Shown in pieces: positions 35,736-44,050 of a DNA stretch of 64,000 nucleotides (positions are counted from its first letter, which is position 1; each line of letters begins with the position of its first letter). The stretch is from Pseudonocardia kunmingensis (GTDB lineage Bacteria > Actinomycetota > Actinomycetes > Mycobacteriales > Pseudonocardiaceae), in NCBI RefSeq assembly GCF_006716445.1, contig NZ_VFPA01000006.1, forward strand, positions 434,001 to 498,000. Reading direction: 5' to 3'. The translations under genes were made by a program, and so were the position numbers. A model generated the notes under the pieces. The model did not search any database. It had not been told where the DNA came from and saw nothing but the letters and a program-made list of their open reading frames with translations.

Positions 35736-37025
35736 TCAGCCCGCCATCGTCCCGGGCAGCCACAACACGAGCTGGGGGACGAACGTGAAGAGCAGCACGA
35801 CCACGAGCATCGCCACGACGAACGGGACGACCCCGCGGAACACCTCGTCGGTGGGCCGGCGGGTGGCGCGGGCGACGATGAAGACGTTCAGCCCGAGCGG
35901 GGGGCTGACCAGGCCGATCTCGGCGAGCAGGACCACCATCACGCCGAACCACACCGGGTCGTAGCCCAGCTGCTCGACCACCGGCAGCACGATCGGCACG
36001 GTCAGGGCGAGGATCGCCATCTGGTCGAGGAACGCGCCGAGCACCAGGTAGACCACGGCGATCCCGAGGAACACGACGGTGGCGGGCGCCGGGATCGCGG
36101 CCACGGCGCCCACCACGGTCTCGGTCACCCGGGTCAGCGTGAGGACGTAGCCGAAGACGTGCGCGGCGGCGATGATCAGCAGGATCATGACGCTGGAGCC
36201 GAGCGTGTCCAGCAGCGCGGCGCGGATCTGGGCGGCGCCGAGCCTTCGCCGGACCAGGCCGATCGCGAGCGCACCGGCGGCGCCGAGCGCGGCGGCCTCC
36301 GTCGGCGTAGCGATGCTGAGGTAGATGCTGCCGGTGACCAGCGCGAACAGCACGGCGACCGGCGCCACTGCGGTCAGCGTCCGGATCTTGACGGCCACCG
36401 GGTGCCGTTCGCCGCGCGGCGCGAGCTCCGGGCTGCGGTGCACGAGCAGCAGGGTCGTCACGACCAGCGCGACGGTCACGAGCACGCCGGGGAGGAACCC
36501 CGCGACGAGCACCTGTCCGACGCTCTCCTCGGCCAGCACGGCGTAGAAGACCAGGATGATGCTGGGCGGCACCATCGCCGCCAGGGTGCCGACCACCGCG
36601 ACCAGCCCGCCGGCCAGCCGTGGGTCGTAGCCGCGGCGGGTCATCTCCGGCACCGCGGTGGACGCGAGCGTGGCGGCGGCCGCCGTGCTCGAGCCGGAGA
36701 TGGCGGCGAAGACCGCACCGGAGACCGTCGTGGCGACGCCGAGCCCGGCCGGTACGCGGCCCACCCAGATCCGGGCGGCGTCGAACAGCTCGCCCGCCAC
36801 GCCGCTGCGCAGCACGAACTGCGCCATCAGGATGAACAGCGGGATCGGCGTGAGGGAGTAGGCCGACACCGCGGTGTGCGGGCTGGTCTCCAGGACGCCG
36901 AGCAGCAGTTGCGGTCCGCCGTGCAGCAGCAGGCCCACGACCCCGGCGATGCCGATCGCGAAGCCGACCGGGACCCGGGCGAGCAGCAGCACGAGCAGGA
37001 GCAGGATGACGAGGGCGGCGAGCAT
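35736..37025 (-). CDS. TRAP transporter large permease (DctM)
   Basis: A 429-residue membrane protein with about 12 helices of the DctM family. Typical pieces are LARVPVGFAIGIAGVVGLLL, PLFILMAQFVLRSG, SGAVFAAISGSSTAAAATLA, GTLAAMVPPSIILVFYAVLAEESVG, FLDQMAILALTVPIVLPVV and GLVSPPLGLNVFI. It forms the ion-coupled channel of a tripartite importer for organic acids. It shares one base with dctQ and is the last gene of the iclR-linked operon. Confidence 0.93.
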   Translation of the reverse strand: MLAALVILLLLVLLLARVPVGFAIGIAGVVGLLLHGGPQLLLGVLETSPHTAVSAYSLTPIPLFILMAQFVLRSGVAGELFDAARIWVGRVPAGLGVATTVSGAVFAAISGSSTAAAATLASTAVPEMTRRGYDPRLAGGLVAVVGTLAAMVPPSIILVFYAVLAEESVGQVLVAGFLPGVLVTVALVVTTLLLVHRSPELAPRGERHPVAVKIRTLTAVAPVAVLFALVTGSIYLSIATPTEAAALGAAGALAIGLVRRRLGAAQIRAALLDTLGSSVMILLIIAAAHVFGYVLTLTRVTETVVGAVAAIPAPATVVFLGIAVVYLVLGAFLDQMAILALTVPIVLPVVEQLGYDPVWFGVMVVLLAEIGLVSPPLGLNVFIVARATRRPTDEVFRGVVPFVVAMLVVVLLFTFVPQLVLWLPGTMAG

Positions 37026-37585
37026 CAGAGCGCCTCCGCGACGGCGACCTGCGCGTCGTCGTGGTCGGGGTCCTCGGGCGGCTCGGTCGGGCGCACCACG
37101 AGCGTGTGCAGCAGCCGCGCGAGCAGCACGACGCCGCCCAGCGGCACCATGACCGTCGAGGTCCAGACCGGCCAGGACAGCTCCGCCCCGCCGGGAGGCG
37201 GGACGTCGCCGCCCGCCCACGCCGCGCCCGTGAGCGCGAGGCCACCCCAGGTGAGCGCCGCGACGAACAGCGCCGACAGCGCCGTGCCCGCGGCGGTGCA
37301 CCAGCGCCGCAGCGCGACCGGTAGCGCCTGGTACAGCACGTCGATCCGCACGTGGGCCCCGGCGCGGACGGTGTGGGGGAGCCCGAGGAAGAAGAACCCG
37401 ACCAGCAGGTAGTCGCTGATGAACGCGAGCGACCACGACATCGGCGCGGCGAGGACGTAGCGCAGCACGACCTCGAGCAGCATGAGTGCGGCCAGCGCGA
37501 GCAGCGCGGTCGCGGCGACCGCGGCCAGCGCGTCCTCGACGCGGCGCAGGACGCGGTCGAACCCGTCCCGGGGCGGCGGCGTCAT
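37025..37585 (-). CDS. TRAP transporter small permease (DctQ)
   Basis: A 186-residue protein with four membrane helices. The conserved features are MLLEVVLRYVLAAPMSWSLAF (R-Y and W), FFFLGLPHTVRAGAHVRIDVL and the last helix WTSTVMVPLGGVVLLARLLH. It helps DctM dock with the binding protein. The ATG overlaps the end of dctP by four bases. The C-terminal tail is acidic (PPEDPDHDD). Confidence 0.9.
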   Translation of the reverse strand: MTPPPRDGFDRVLRRVEDALAAVAATALLALAALMLLEVVLRYVLAAPMSWSLAFISDYLLVGFFFLGLPHTVRAGAHVRIDVLYQALPVALRRWCTAAGTALSALFVAALTWGGLALTGAAWAGGDVPPPGGAELSWPVWTSTVMVPLGGVVLLARLLHTLVVRPTEPPEDPDHDDAQVAVAEAL

Positions 37586-38648
37586 CGGGTCGCCTCCGGC
37601 TGGTCGCGCAGGGCGGCGAGCATCGCGTCCAGGACGGCCCGCCCGGGCAGGCCGAGGCGCTCCATGTCGGCCACCCACTGCTCGCGCACCGGCGCCACGG
37701 CGTCGCGCCAGCGGCGCTGCTCGTCGGCGGTGAGGGTGTGGAACGCCAGCCCGCCTGCGGCGAGCTCGGCCCGGGACGCGGCGTTCTCCTCGTCGATGGC
37801 GCGGCACAGGTGCCGCGTCGTGTCCCGGCCGGCCTGCGTCAGCGCGGCCTGCAGGTCGGCGGGCAGGGCGTCCCACGCCCGCGCACCGATCGAGTAGGTG
37901 ATCGTGAAGCTGCCCAGCTGCGCGCCGTCCGTCGCGTGCGTCGCGGCCTCGTCGAGGCGGTAGGGCAGCGCGCTCATCGGGCCCAGCACGGTGCCGTCGA
38001 CGCGCGCGAGATCGCCTCGTACATCTCGGTGACCGGCATCGCCACCGGTGCCGCCCCGAGCTGCGCCACCGTGCGGTCGATCGCGCCGCCCGACGAGCGC
38101 AGCTGCAGACCGGCGACGTCCGACGGGTCGGTGACCACCCGGCTGCCCCCGGTCATCACCTCGTACCCGGGGATGACGCCGACGAGGAGCGGGCGCAGCC
38201 CGTCCGGTGCGAAGTCGGCCTCGTGCAGCACGCCGCCCTCGGCGAGCAGCGACTCGGCGGCCAGCGACGCGCGGCAGGACGTGTCGCTCATCGCGGGCAG
38301 GTCGGCGACCCCGGACAGCGGCAGCTGCGACGCCACGTACCCGGGGGAGACCATCGCGACGTCGACGACGCCGGAACGGGCCAGGCTCACGAAGTCCTCC
38401 GCCGCGCCGAGCTGCTCCGACGGGAAGTACTCGAACCGCACGCGCCCGCCGGTCAGCTCGCCCACCCGCTCCGTGAAGAAGCGCGCGCCCTCCCGCGAGA
38501 CGGGGTGCGTGGTGGGGAAGGAGTCGGCGAGCACGAGCGTGGTCGTGCCCGGTGGCCCGCCGCTCGTGCAGGCGGCGGTGAGCGCCAGCACGACCGCGCC
38601 GAGCACCGCGGGCACGCGGGCACGTCGTGCGGGGCGGGGACGGGCCAT
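37582..38648 (-). pseudogene. TRAP transporter substrate-binding lipoprotein (DctP), frameshifted
   Basis: The coding sequence begins at the ATG at 38648 (AGGAGAG before it). It has a lipobox (TAAC) and a clear DctP body (LADSFPTTHPVSREGARFF, EYFPSEQLGAAEDF, LQLRSSGGAIDRTVAQLGA, VTEMYEAISR). The frame then breaks in a CG-repeat at about 38001-38010. The remainder, VDGTVLGPMSALPYRLDEA to the stop at 37582, continues in another frame with intact DctP features and four-base coupling to dctQ. A single missing base explains the break. It is either a real inactivating mutation or a sequencing error in a GC run; the intact second half favours a recent or artefactual change. Confidence 0.8.
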
Positions 38649-38670
38649 CGTCGCTCTCCTTCGAACGGAC

Positions 38671-38691
38671 GTCGGGCGTCGGGCGTCGGGC
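38671..38691. repeat. Three tandem GTCGGGC heptamers
   Basis: GTCGGGC is repeated at 38671, 38678 and 38685, followed by a near copy GTCAGGG. It fills the short gap between the CoA-transferase and dctP genes. Slippage may have created it. Confidence 0.6.
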
Positions 38692-38692
38692 G

Positions 38693-39883
38693 TCAGGGCC
38701 GGGTGCCGGGCGCCACCGCGACGCCGTCCTGCACCAGCGCGTCGATCTCGGCGGCGCTGTAGCCGTGCTCGGCGAGCACGGCGACGGTGTCGGCGCCGTG
38801 CGCGGGCGGAGCGGAGCGCACCGCGCCGGGGGTGCGCTCGAGCTTGATCGGGATGCCGACGCCGCGGTAGCCGTCGTGCTCGACCACCATGTCGCGGTGC
38901 CGCACCTGCGGGTCCTGCAGCGCGGTGGCGACGTCGTGCACCGGCGCGGAGGGGACCCCGCGGGCCAGCAGCGCCGCACCGAGGGCCTCGCCCGTGAAGC
39001 GGGCGACGGCGGCGGCGAGCAGTGGCCGCAGCGTCGCCGCCGCGTCCGCGCGGTCGGCGTTGGTGCGGAACCGCGGGTCGTCGGCCAGCTCCGGCAGGCC
39101 GAGCACCTCGACGAGGTCGCGGAACTGCCGGTCGTTGCCGACCCCGACGAACAGCGGGCCGTCCTGCGCGGCGAAGGTCTCGTAGGGCACGAGCGTGGAG
39201 TGGGCCGAGCCGGTGCGCCGTGGCGGCGTGCCGTCGGCGAGCCAGGCGGTGGAGTGCGGGTGCAGCAGCGAGACGGCGGTGTCGAGCAGGGCGCAGTCGA
39301 CGAGCTGGCCGCGCCCGGAGTGCTCCCGCTCGCGCAGCGCGAGCAGCACCCCGCCGAACGCGTGCAGCCCGGTGACGAGGTCGGCCACCGGCACGCCCAC
39401 GCGCAGCGCGGGGCCGTCGGGCTCGCCGTTGATGCTCATCAGCCCGCCGTGGGCCTGGGCGACCGCGTCGTAGCCGGGCGCGCCGCCGAGCGGGCCGTCG
39501 GTGCCGAAGCCGGTGATGCGGCAGCGCACCAGCCGGGGGAACCGCTGCGCCAGCAGCTCGTCGGGCAGGCCCCACCGGGCGAGAGTGCCCGCCTTGAAGT
39601 TCTCGATCATGACATCGGCCGGGCCGAGGAGGCGTTCCAGCACCTCCAGGCCCCGCGGCGCCCGCAGGTCGAGGGCGAGCGCGGACTTGTTGCGGTTCAT
39701 CCCCGTGTAGTAGGCGCTCATCCCCGGCCCGACGAACGGCGGGCCCCACGCGCGGGTGTCGTCGCCCGCCGGCGACTCCACCTTGATCACGTCCGCGCCG
39801 TGGTCGGCGAGCAGCTGCGCGCAGTAGGGGCCCGCGAGCACGCGGGACAGGTCGACCACCCGCAGGCCGTCCAGCGCGCCCAT
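38693..39883 (-). CDS. CaiB/BaiF family III CoA-transferase
   Basis: A 396-residue CoA-transferase. It begins LDGLRVVDLSRVLAGPYCAQ and has the nucleotide-loop region ADVIKVESPAGDDTRAWGPP; the Asp of the family is in GQLVDCALLDTAVSLL. FGTDGPLGGAPGYDAVAQA and VGVPVADLVTGLHA also fit. Family III enzymes move CoA from one acyl-CoA to an organic acid such as formate, carnitine, oxalate or aromatic acids. It shares one base with the acyl-CoA dehydrogenase gene. With the TRAP importer it probably activates the imported acid. Confidence 0.92.
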   Translation of the reverse strand: MGALDGLRVVDLSRVLAGPYCAQLLADHGADVIKVESPAGDDTRAWGPPFVGPGMSAYYTGMNRNKSALALDLRAPRGLEVLERLLGPADVMIENFKAGTLARWGLPDELLAQRFPRLVRCRITGFGTDGPLGGAPGYDAVAQAHGGLMSINGEPDGPALRVGVPVADLVTGLHAFGGVLLALREREHSGRGQLVDCALLDTAVSLLHPHSTAWLADGTPPRRTGSAHSTLVPYETFAAQDGPLFVGVGNDRQFRDLVEVLGLPELADDPRFRTNADRADAAATLRPLLAAAVARFTGEALGAALLARGVPSAPVHDVATALQDPQVRHRDMVVEHDGYRGVGIPIKLERTPGAVRSAPPAHGADTVAVLAEHGYSAAEIDALVQDGVAVAPGTRP

Positions 39884-41073
39884 CAGTACGACCTCGGCAG
39901 GTCCAGCACGTGCTGGGCGACGTAGTTGAGCACCATCTCCTGGCTCACCGGGGCCAGGCGCAGGATCCGCGACTCCCGGAAGTAGCGCTCCACGTGGTAC
40001 TCGCGGGCGTAGCCCATGCCGCCGTGGGTCTGGACGGCCTGGTCCGCGGCCTGGAAGCCGGCCTCGGCGCAGAGCCACTTGGCCATGTTCGCCTCGCGCC
40101 CGCAGGGCAGGCCCCGGTCGTAGCGCCAGGCGGCCTGGCGGGCCATGAGCTCCGCCGCGTCCAGCCGTGTGACGGCCTCGGCGAGCGGGAACGCCACACC
40201 CTGGTTCTGCCCGATGGGGCGGCCGAACACCACGCGCTCGCGGGCGTACCGGGTGGCGCGCCGCAGCGCCGCGCGTCCGATTCCCAGCGCCTCGTGCGCG
40301 AGCAGGATCCGTTCGGGGTTGAGCCCGTCGAGCAGGTAGGTGAAGCCCTTGCCCTCCTCGCCGACCCGCGCTCGCGCCGGTACCCGCAGGTCGTCGAGCA
40401 GCACCTCGTAGGAGGCGACGGCGTTGCGGCCCATCTTCGGGATCGCGCGCAGCTGGACGGCGCCGGAGGTGACGCCCTCGGCGAGGTCGACGAGGAACAG
40501 CGACATGCCCTCGGTCGGCTTCGCGACCTCCTCGCGCGGCGTGGTGCGGCAGATCAGCACCATCTTCTGCGAGTCGCCGGCCTTGGTGATCCAGACCTTG
40601 CGTCCCCGGATGACGTAGTCCGCGTCGTCGCCCGTGCCGTCGCGGCGCGCGACCGTCGAGATCCGGGTGGTGTCGGTGCCCGCGTCGGGCTCGGTGACCC
40701 CGAAGCAGACGTGCAACGACCCGTCTGCGGCCGGCGGCAGGACCTCCTGGCGCAGCTCCTCGCTGCCGTGCTTCACGACCGTGTTCAGCCCGAAGATCGT
40801 CAGGTGCATCGCGCTGCACCCGTTCATCCCGGCCCCGGAGGCCGCGACCTCCTCCAGCAGCAGCGCGGCCTCGAGGATGCCGAGCCCGCCGCCGCCGTAC
40901 TGCTCGGGGACCGCGATGCCGAGCCACCCGCCCTCGGCGAACGCCGAGTAGAACTCGTGCGGGAACTCGCCGCGCGCGTCGCGTTCGGCCCAGTACTCGT
41001 CGGGGAACCGGGCGGCCAGCTCGCGCACCGCGGTCCGCAGCGCCTGCTGGTCGTCGGTCAGGGCGAAGTCCAT
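39883..41073 (-). CDS. Acyl-CoA dehydrogenase
   Basis: A 396-residue FAD enzyme that introduces an alpha-beta double bond in an acyl-CoA. It shows the N-terminal helical domain (FALTDDQQALRTAVRELAARF), CFGVTEPDAGTDTTRI (FAD/substrate loop), VWITKAGDSQKMVLICRT, and near the C-terminus QTHGGMGYAREYHVERYFRE with the catalytic-region Glu. It leads the operon acd-caiB-dctP-dctQ-dctM. Two IclR-like palindromes lie between it and iclR. GAGG is seven bases before the ATG. Confidence 0.93.
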   Translation of the reverse strand: MDFALTDDQQALRTAVRELAARFPDEYWAERDARGEFPHEFYSAFAEGGWLGIAVPEQYGGGGLGILEAALLLEEVAASGAGMNGCSAMHLTIFGLNTVVKHGSEELRQEVLPPAADGSLHVCFGVTEPDAGTDTTRISTVARRDGTGDDADYVIRGRKVWITKAGDSQKMVLICRTTPREEVAKPTEGMSLFLVDLAEGVTSGAVQLRAIPKMGRNAVASYEVLLDDLRVPARARVGEEGKGFTYLLDGLNPERILLAHEALGIGRAALRRATRYARERVVFGRPIGQNQGVAFPLAEAVTRLDAAELMARQAAWRYDRGLPCGREANMAKWLCAEAGFQAADQAVQTHGGMGYAREYHVERYFRESRILRLAPVSQEMVLNYVAQHVLDLPRSY

Positions 41074-41085
41074 CCGCAGTCCTCG

Positions 41086-41118
41086 TTCGTATATACGAAT
41101 TGCAAGGCGTATTTACGC
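41086..41118. promoter_or_regulatory. Double IclR-type operator upstream of the acyl-CoA dehydrogenase operon
   Basis: TTCGTATATACGAA (41086-41099) is a perfect 14-bp palindrome. GCGTATTTACGC (41107-41118) is a second CGTA-N-TACG-type site centred exactly 20 bp away, two helical turns. They lie between iclR and acd, 13 bases before the acd start. IclR proteins commonly bind such pairs of short palindromes. Confidence 0.75.
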
Positions 41119-41162
41119 ACGCTGACAGTAGTGGTCACCGCGGCGGAGTCAAGGGGCGGCGG

Positions 41163-41909
41163 CTATCCGGCCAACTCGGTGGCCAGCTCGCCGACGACCT
41201 CCGGGAGCAGGGCGGCGACCTCGTCGAGCCGGCCACCGAGCCGCACCGTCGGGCCGGCGACCGCGAGGCACCCCAGCGGCTGGCCGTGCACGAGCACCGG
41301 AGCCGCGGCCGCGCTGACGTCCGGCAGCGTCTCGCCCCGGTTGAACGCCACGCCGTCGCGGCGCACCCGCTCCAGCTCGGCCCGCACCCGCTCGACGTCG
41401 TCGGCGGCGACGTGTTCGGCGAGGTAGCGGCGCAGTGCCGCGGGCGGGGTGTACGCGAGGAAGCACTTCCCCGAGCTGGTGGGGTGCAGGGGGCGGCGGG
41501 TGCGCAGCGGCGCGGAGTAGCGGATCAGCTGCGACGACTCCGCCACCTCGGTGTAGACGACCGAGTCGCCGACGCGGGTGCACCACATCACGGTCTCGTC
41601 GAAGGCGGCGCGCAGCCGCTGCATCCGCGGGCGGACCGCGTCGAGCGCCGTGACCGGCGGCGCCAGCAGCGCCGACACCGCGGGCCCGAGCCGGTAGGCG
41701 CCGTCCTGCTCGCGCAGGTAGCCGTCCGCGACCAGGCCCTTCACCAGCCCGAACACCGACGACTTCGGCGCGTCCAGCAGCTCGGCGAGCGCGCCGAGCC
41801 GCACGCCGTCCCGCTGGCGGGCCACCGCCTCCAGGATCGAGGTCACCCGCCGGACCGTGCGGTGCTCCTTCGCGACCGATCCGCGTTCGCCCGCTCCTCC
41901 CGCCGCCAC
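41163..41909 (-). CDS. IclR-family transcriptional regulator
   Basis: A 248-residue regulator. The winged helix is at ~residues 15-75 (RRVTSILEAVARQ, LGALAELLDAPKSSVFGLV, GYLREQDGAYRLG). The effector domain (~85-245) has LHPTSSGKCFLAYTPP and DVSAAAAPVLVHGQPLGCLAVAGP, typical of IclR sensors of small organic acids. The GTG at 41909 lies six bases after TAGAGT, so the start is probably leaderless. It is upstream of, and co-directional with, the acd-caiB-TRAP operon that it most likely regulates. Confidence 0.92.
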   Translation of the reverse strand: MAAGGAGERGSVAKEHRTVRRVTSILEAVARQRDGVRLGALAELLDAPKSSVFGLVKGLVADGYLREQDGAYRLGPAVSALLAPPVTALDAVRPRMQRLRAAFDETVMWCTRVGDSVVYTEVAESSQLIRYSAPLRTRRPLHPTSSGKCFLAYTPPAALRRYLAEHVAADDVERVRAELERVRRDGVAFNRGETLPDVSAAAAPVLVHGQPLGCLAVAGPTVRLGGRLDEVAALLPEVVGELATELAG

Positions 41910-41960
41910 GCCGCGACTCTAGAGCCCGGGCCCCACGACCAGCAGCGGCGGCACACACCC

Positions 41961-42392
41961 GTGATCGTTCCGACCCGCGCACCACGGCGGCCCGGCCGAC
42001 CTGGCGTGCGGCTCGGACGGATCACCGGGGCGGCCGCTGCCCCGCTGATCGTTCCGATCCGTACGGCACTGTGGCTCGGACGACCTCGGCGTGCGTGTCG
42101 GAGGGATCGCTGCCGCCCGGCCGTGGGCGAGGTGCGTCCGCTGATCGTTTCGAGTCGTACGGCGCGGCGGTAGGGACGACGCTGGTGTGCGGGTCGGACG
42201 GATCGATCGCCGCGAGTCGTACGCCACCGCGGTCCGCCCGACACTGGTGTGCGTCTCGGGCTGATCACAGTCGCCGTCGGAGCACCACAGCGGTCCGGAC
42301 GACGCTCGCTTGCTTCTCGGAACGATCGTGGCTCGCGGGTGGTGCCCGGTGCTGCCGCTCGGCGACGGGGCGGCGTGCGCCTCGGAACGATC
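41961..42392. repeat. Degenerate array of GATCGTTCCGA inverted repeats
   Basis: The 500-bp space between iclR and the reductase gene has no credible coding sequence. It holds at least eight or nine copies of an 11-mer or its inverse. Forward copies (GATCGTTCCGA or one change) are at 41963, 42047 and 42143. Inverse copies (TCGGAACGATC, TCGGACGGATC, TCGGAGGGATC) are at 42013, 42098, 42194, 42317 and 42382, with a weak one at 42256. The inverse copies are preceded by GGCGTGCG-like words at intervals of about 60-95 bp. The unit has decayed, so this is an old tandem element. Confidence 0.7.
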
Positions 42393-42410
42393 TCGGGGGC
42401 GGGGCCGTCG

Positions 42411-43139
42411 TCAGCCGGACGGGCCGAAGCGCTCCACGCGGATGCTGTCCACCGGCACCCCGGCCTCGAGCAGCACGGAGGTGGCCGCGTCGGCGAAGCC
42501 CGTGGAGCCGCAGACGTAGGCCGTCTCGCCGCCGCGCACGAGCGGGGCGACGTCGGCGAGGGCGAGGCGGCCGGCCGCGCGCCCGGCGTCCGGGGGAGCC
42601 TGGCGGGTGTAGACGACGGTGGCCTCGGGGCCGGGGAGCTCGTCGGCGTAGTAGAGGTCCGCGGGGGAGCGGGCGGAGACGACGAGCCGCACCAGGTCGG
42701 CGCGGCCGGTGCGGCGGGCGTGGCGCAGCATCGCCATCAGCGGCACCACCCCGGAACCGCCGCCGACCAGGAGCGCGGGACCGGCCCCGTCCCAGGCGAA
42801 GAACCCGCCGATCGGGCCGCGCACCTCGAGCTCGTCGCCGGGTACGACGACCTCGTGCAGGAACTCCGAGACCTCGCCGTCGTCGAGCCGCTCGACGGTC
42901 AGCTCGATCTCGCCGGACTCGTCGGGGGCCGAGGCCACGGAGTAGTCGCGGGAGGCGGTGTAGCCGTCCTCGGCGGTGAGCCGCACGACGTAGTACTGCC
43001 CGGGCAGGTGCGGGCGCGGCTCGGTGAGCACGAGGCGGAAGGTGCGGGCGCGCGGCGTCTCGTCGTGCACCGCGACGACGCGCGCGGCCTGCCAGCGCAG
43101 CGTGCGGCGGTGCGTGGTGCCTCCGGGGGTGGCGGTCAT
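42411..43139 (-). CDS. FAD/NAD(P)-binding ferredoxin reductase-type oxidoreductase
   Basis: A 242-residue FNR-fold reductase. The FAD motif R-x-Y-S is RDYSVAS (64-70). GGGSGVVPLMAMLRH (~127-140) binds NAD(P), and YVCGSTGFADAA is the C-terminal C-G motif. There is no C-terminal [2Fe-2S] domain. It starts 17 bases after the sulfite-oxidase-like gene, so the two are one operon. It probably passes electrons from NAD(P)H to, or takes them from, that molybdoenzyme. Confidence 0.88.
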   Translation of the reverse strand: MTATPGGTTHRRTLRWQAARVVAVHDETPRARTFRLVLTEPRPHLPGQYYVVRLTAEDGYTASRDYSVASAPDESGEIELTVERLDDGEVSEFLHEVVVPGDELEVRGPIGGFFAWDGAGPALLVGGGSGVVPLMAMLRHARRTGRADLVRLVVSARSPADLYYADELPGPEATVVYTRQAPPDAGRAAGRLALADVAPLVRGGETAYVCGSTGFADAATSVLLEAGVPVDSIRVERFGPSG

Positions 43140-43156
43140 CCGCTGGTCACTACGGC

Positions 43157-43765
43157 TCAGTCGCCCTGGTAGCGCTGCTCGGCCCACGGGTCGCCGCGGT
43201 CGTGGTAGCCGTTGCGTTCCCAGAAACCCTGTTCGTCGTGGTCCATCAGGCGCAGGCCCGACACCCACTTGGCGCTCTTCCAGAAGTACAGGTGCGGCAC
43301 GAGCAGGCGGGCCGGGCCGCCGTGGATCGGGGCGAGCGGCTGCCCGTCCACGTCCCACACCACCCACGCCTTGCCGCCGGTGAGGTCGGCCAGCGGCAGG
43401 TTGGTGGTGTAGCCGGTGTGCGACAGGGCCATGGCGTGGGTGGCGCCGGGTTGCGGGCCCGCCGCCTCCAGGAGCGTGTCGACCGACACCCCGTCGAAGC
43501 GCATCCCGAACTTCGACCACGTCGTGACGCAGTGGATGTCGCCCTCGTAGCGCGAGCGCGGCAGGGCGTGGATCTCGTCCCAGTCCCACGTGACGGTGTT
43601 CTCGACGAGCCCCTCGACCGTGAACGTCCAGCGTTCCGTCCCGATGTCCGGGGTGGCCTCGACGTGCAGCACGGGCCACTCGTCACGGGCGTCGTACTGC
43701 CCGGGGGGCAGGCGCGGGTCGCGCTCGCGCCGCCGTCCGACGAAACCTCGGGTGATACCGGCCAT
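43157..43765 (-). CDS. Sulfite-oxidase-like molybdopterin oxidoreductase (MsrP/YedY-like)
   Basis: A 202-residue molybdoenzyme core. The Mo-ligating cysteine is Cys79 in YEGDIHCVTTWSKFG. Flanking landmarks are WTFTVEGLVENTVTWDWDEI, LSHTGYTTNLPLADL and GGPARLLVPHLYFWKSAKWV. It lacks a signal peptide, so unlike MsrP it is probably cytoplasmic, and it has no dimerisation domain. Together with the adjacent FNR-type reductase it forms a two-component redox system of unknown substrate. GAGGAGAG precedes the ATG. Confidence 0.9.
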   Translation of the reverse strand: MAGITRGFVGRRRERDPRLPPGQYDARDEWPVLHVEATPDIGTERWTFTVEGLVENTVTWDWDEIHALPRSRYEGDIHCVTTWSKFGMRFDGVSVDTLLEAAGPQPGATHAMALSHTGYTTNLPLADLTGGKAWVVWDVDGQPLAPIHGGPARLLVPHLYFWKSAKWVSGLRLMDHDEQGFWERNGYHDRGDPWAEQRYQGD

Positions 43766-43879
43766 GCTCTCCTCAACCTCCGCCCGCCAGGATCATTCCA
43801 GGCCGACCGACACGCCGGGGACCGTGGTGGTCGCCACCCCGCATCCCGAGCTTCTGCGGTGGGCGGCTGACTCAGGGGC

Positions 43880-43946
43880 TGGGAACAGGATTCGCATGAC
43901 GAACGGCACTTTCGTCGGCCAGGTACCGACGAGAGTGTCGTTCGTC
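43880..43946. repeat. Conserved intergenic hairpin element, copy 2
   Basis: GACGAACGGCACTTTCGTCG (43898-43917) is identical to the left arm of the element at 10104. The right arm (43927-43946) differs from its copy at two positions and the loop at two. The preceding 18 bases are also shared. Confidence 0.75.
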
Positions 43947-43964
43947 AGGGGGAGCCTGCAGCGG

Positions 43965-44013
43965 ACGCACCCCGTGTGCCCGCACGCACCCCGATTCGGC
44001 AGGAGAAAGGGGT
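43965..44013. repeat. ACGCACCCC direct repeat with hairpin
   Basis: ACGCACCCC occurs at 43965-43973 and 43984-43992, 19 bases apart. CACCCC and GGGGTG (44008-44013) can pair around GCAGGAGAAA. The same word, spacing and GCAGGAGAA motif recur at 57169-57270. It lies just past the end of the membrane-protein gene. Confidence 0.6.
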
Positions 44014-44050
44014 GGACGGGCCGCGGCACCACACGTCTGCGGCCCGCGCC

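Noticed and set aside
41843..42268. Repeated R-x-D-R-N-D-Q-R-like peptide frames on the minus strand
   Set aside because: The apparent repeat proteins come from the DNA repeat array and read in several frames at once.
41961..42392. Possible CRISPR array
   Set aside because: Repeat units are degenerate, change orientation and are unevenly spaced, and no cas genes are near.
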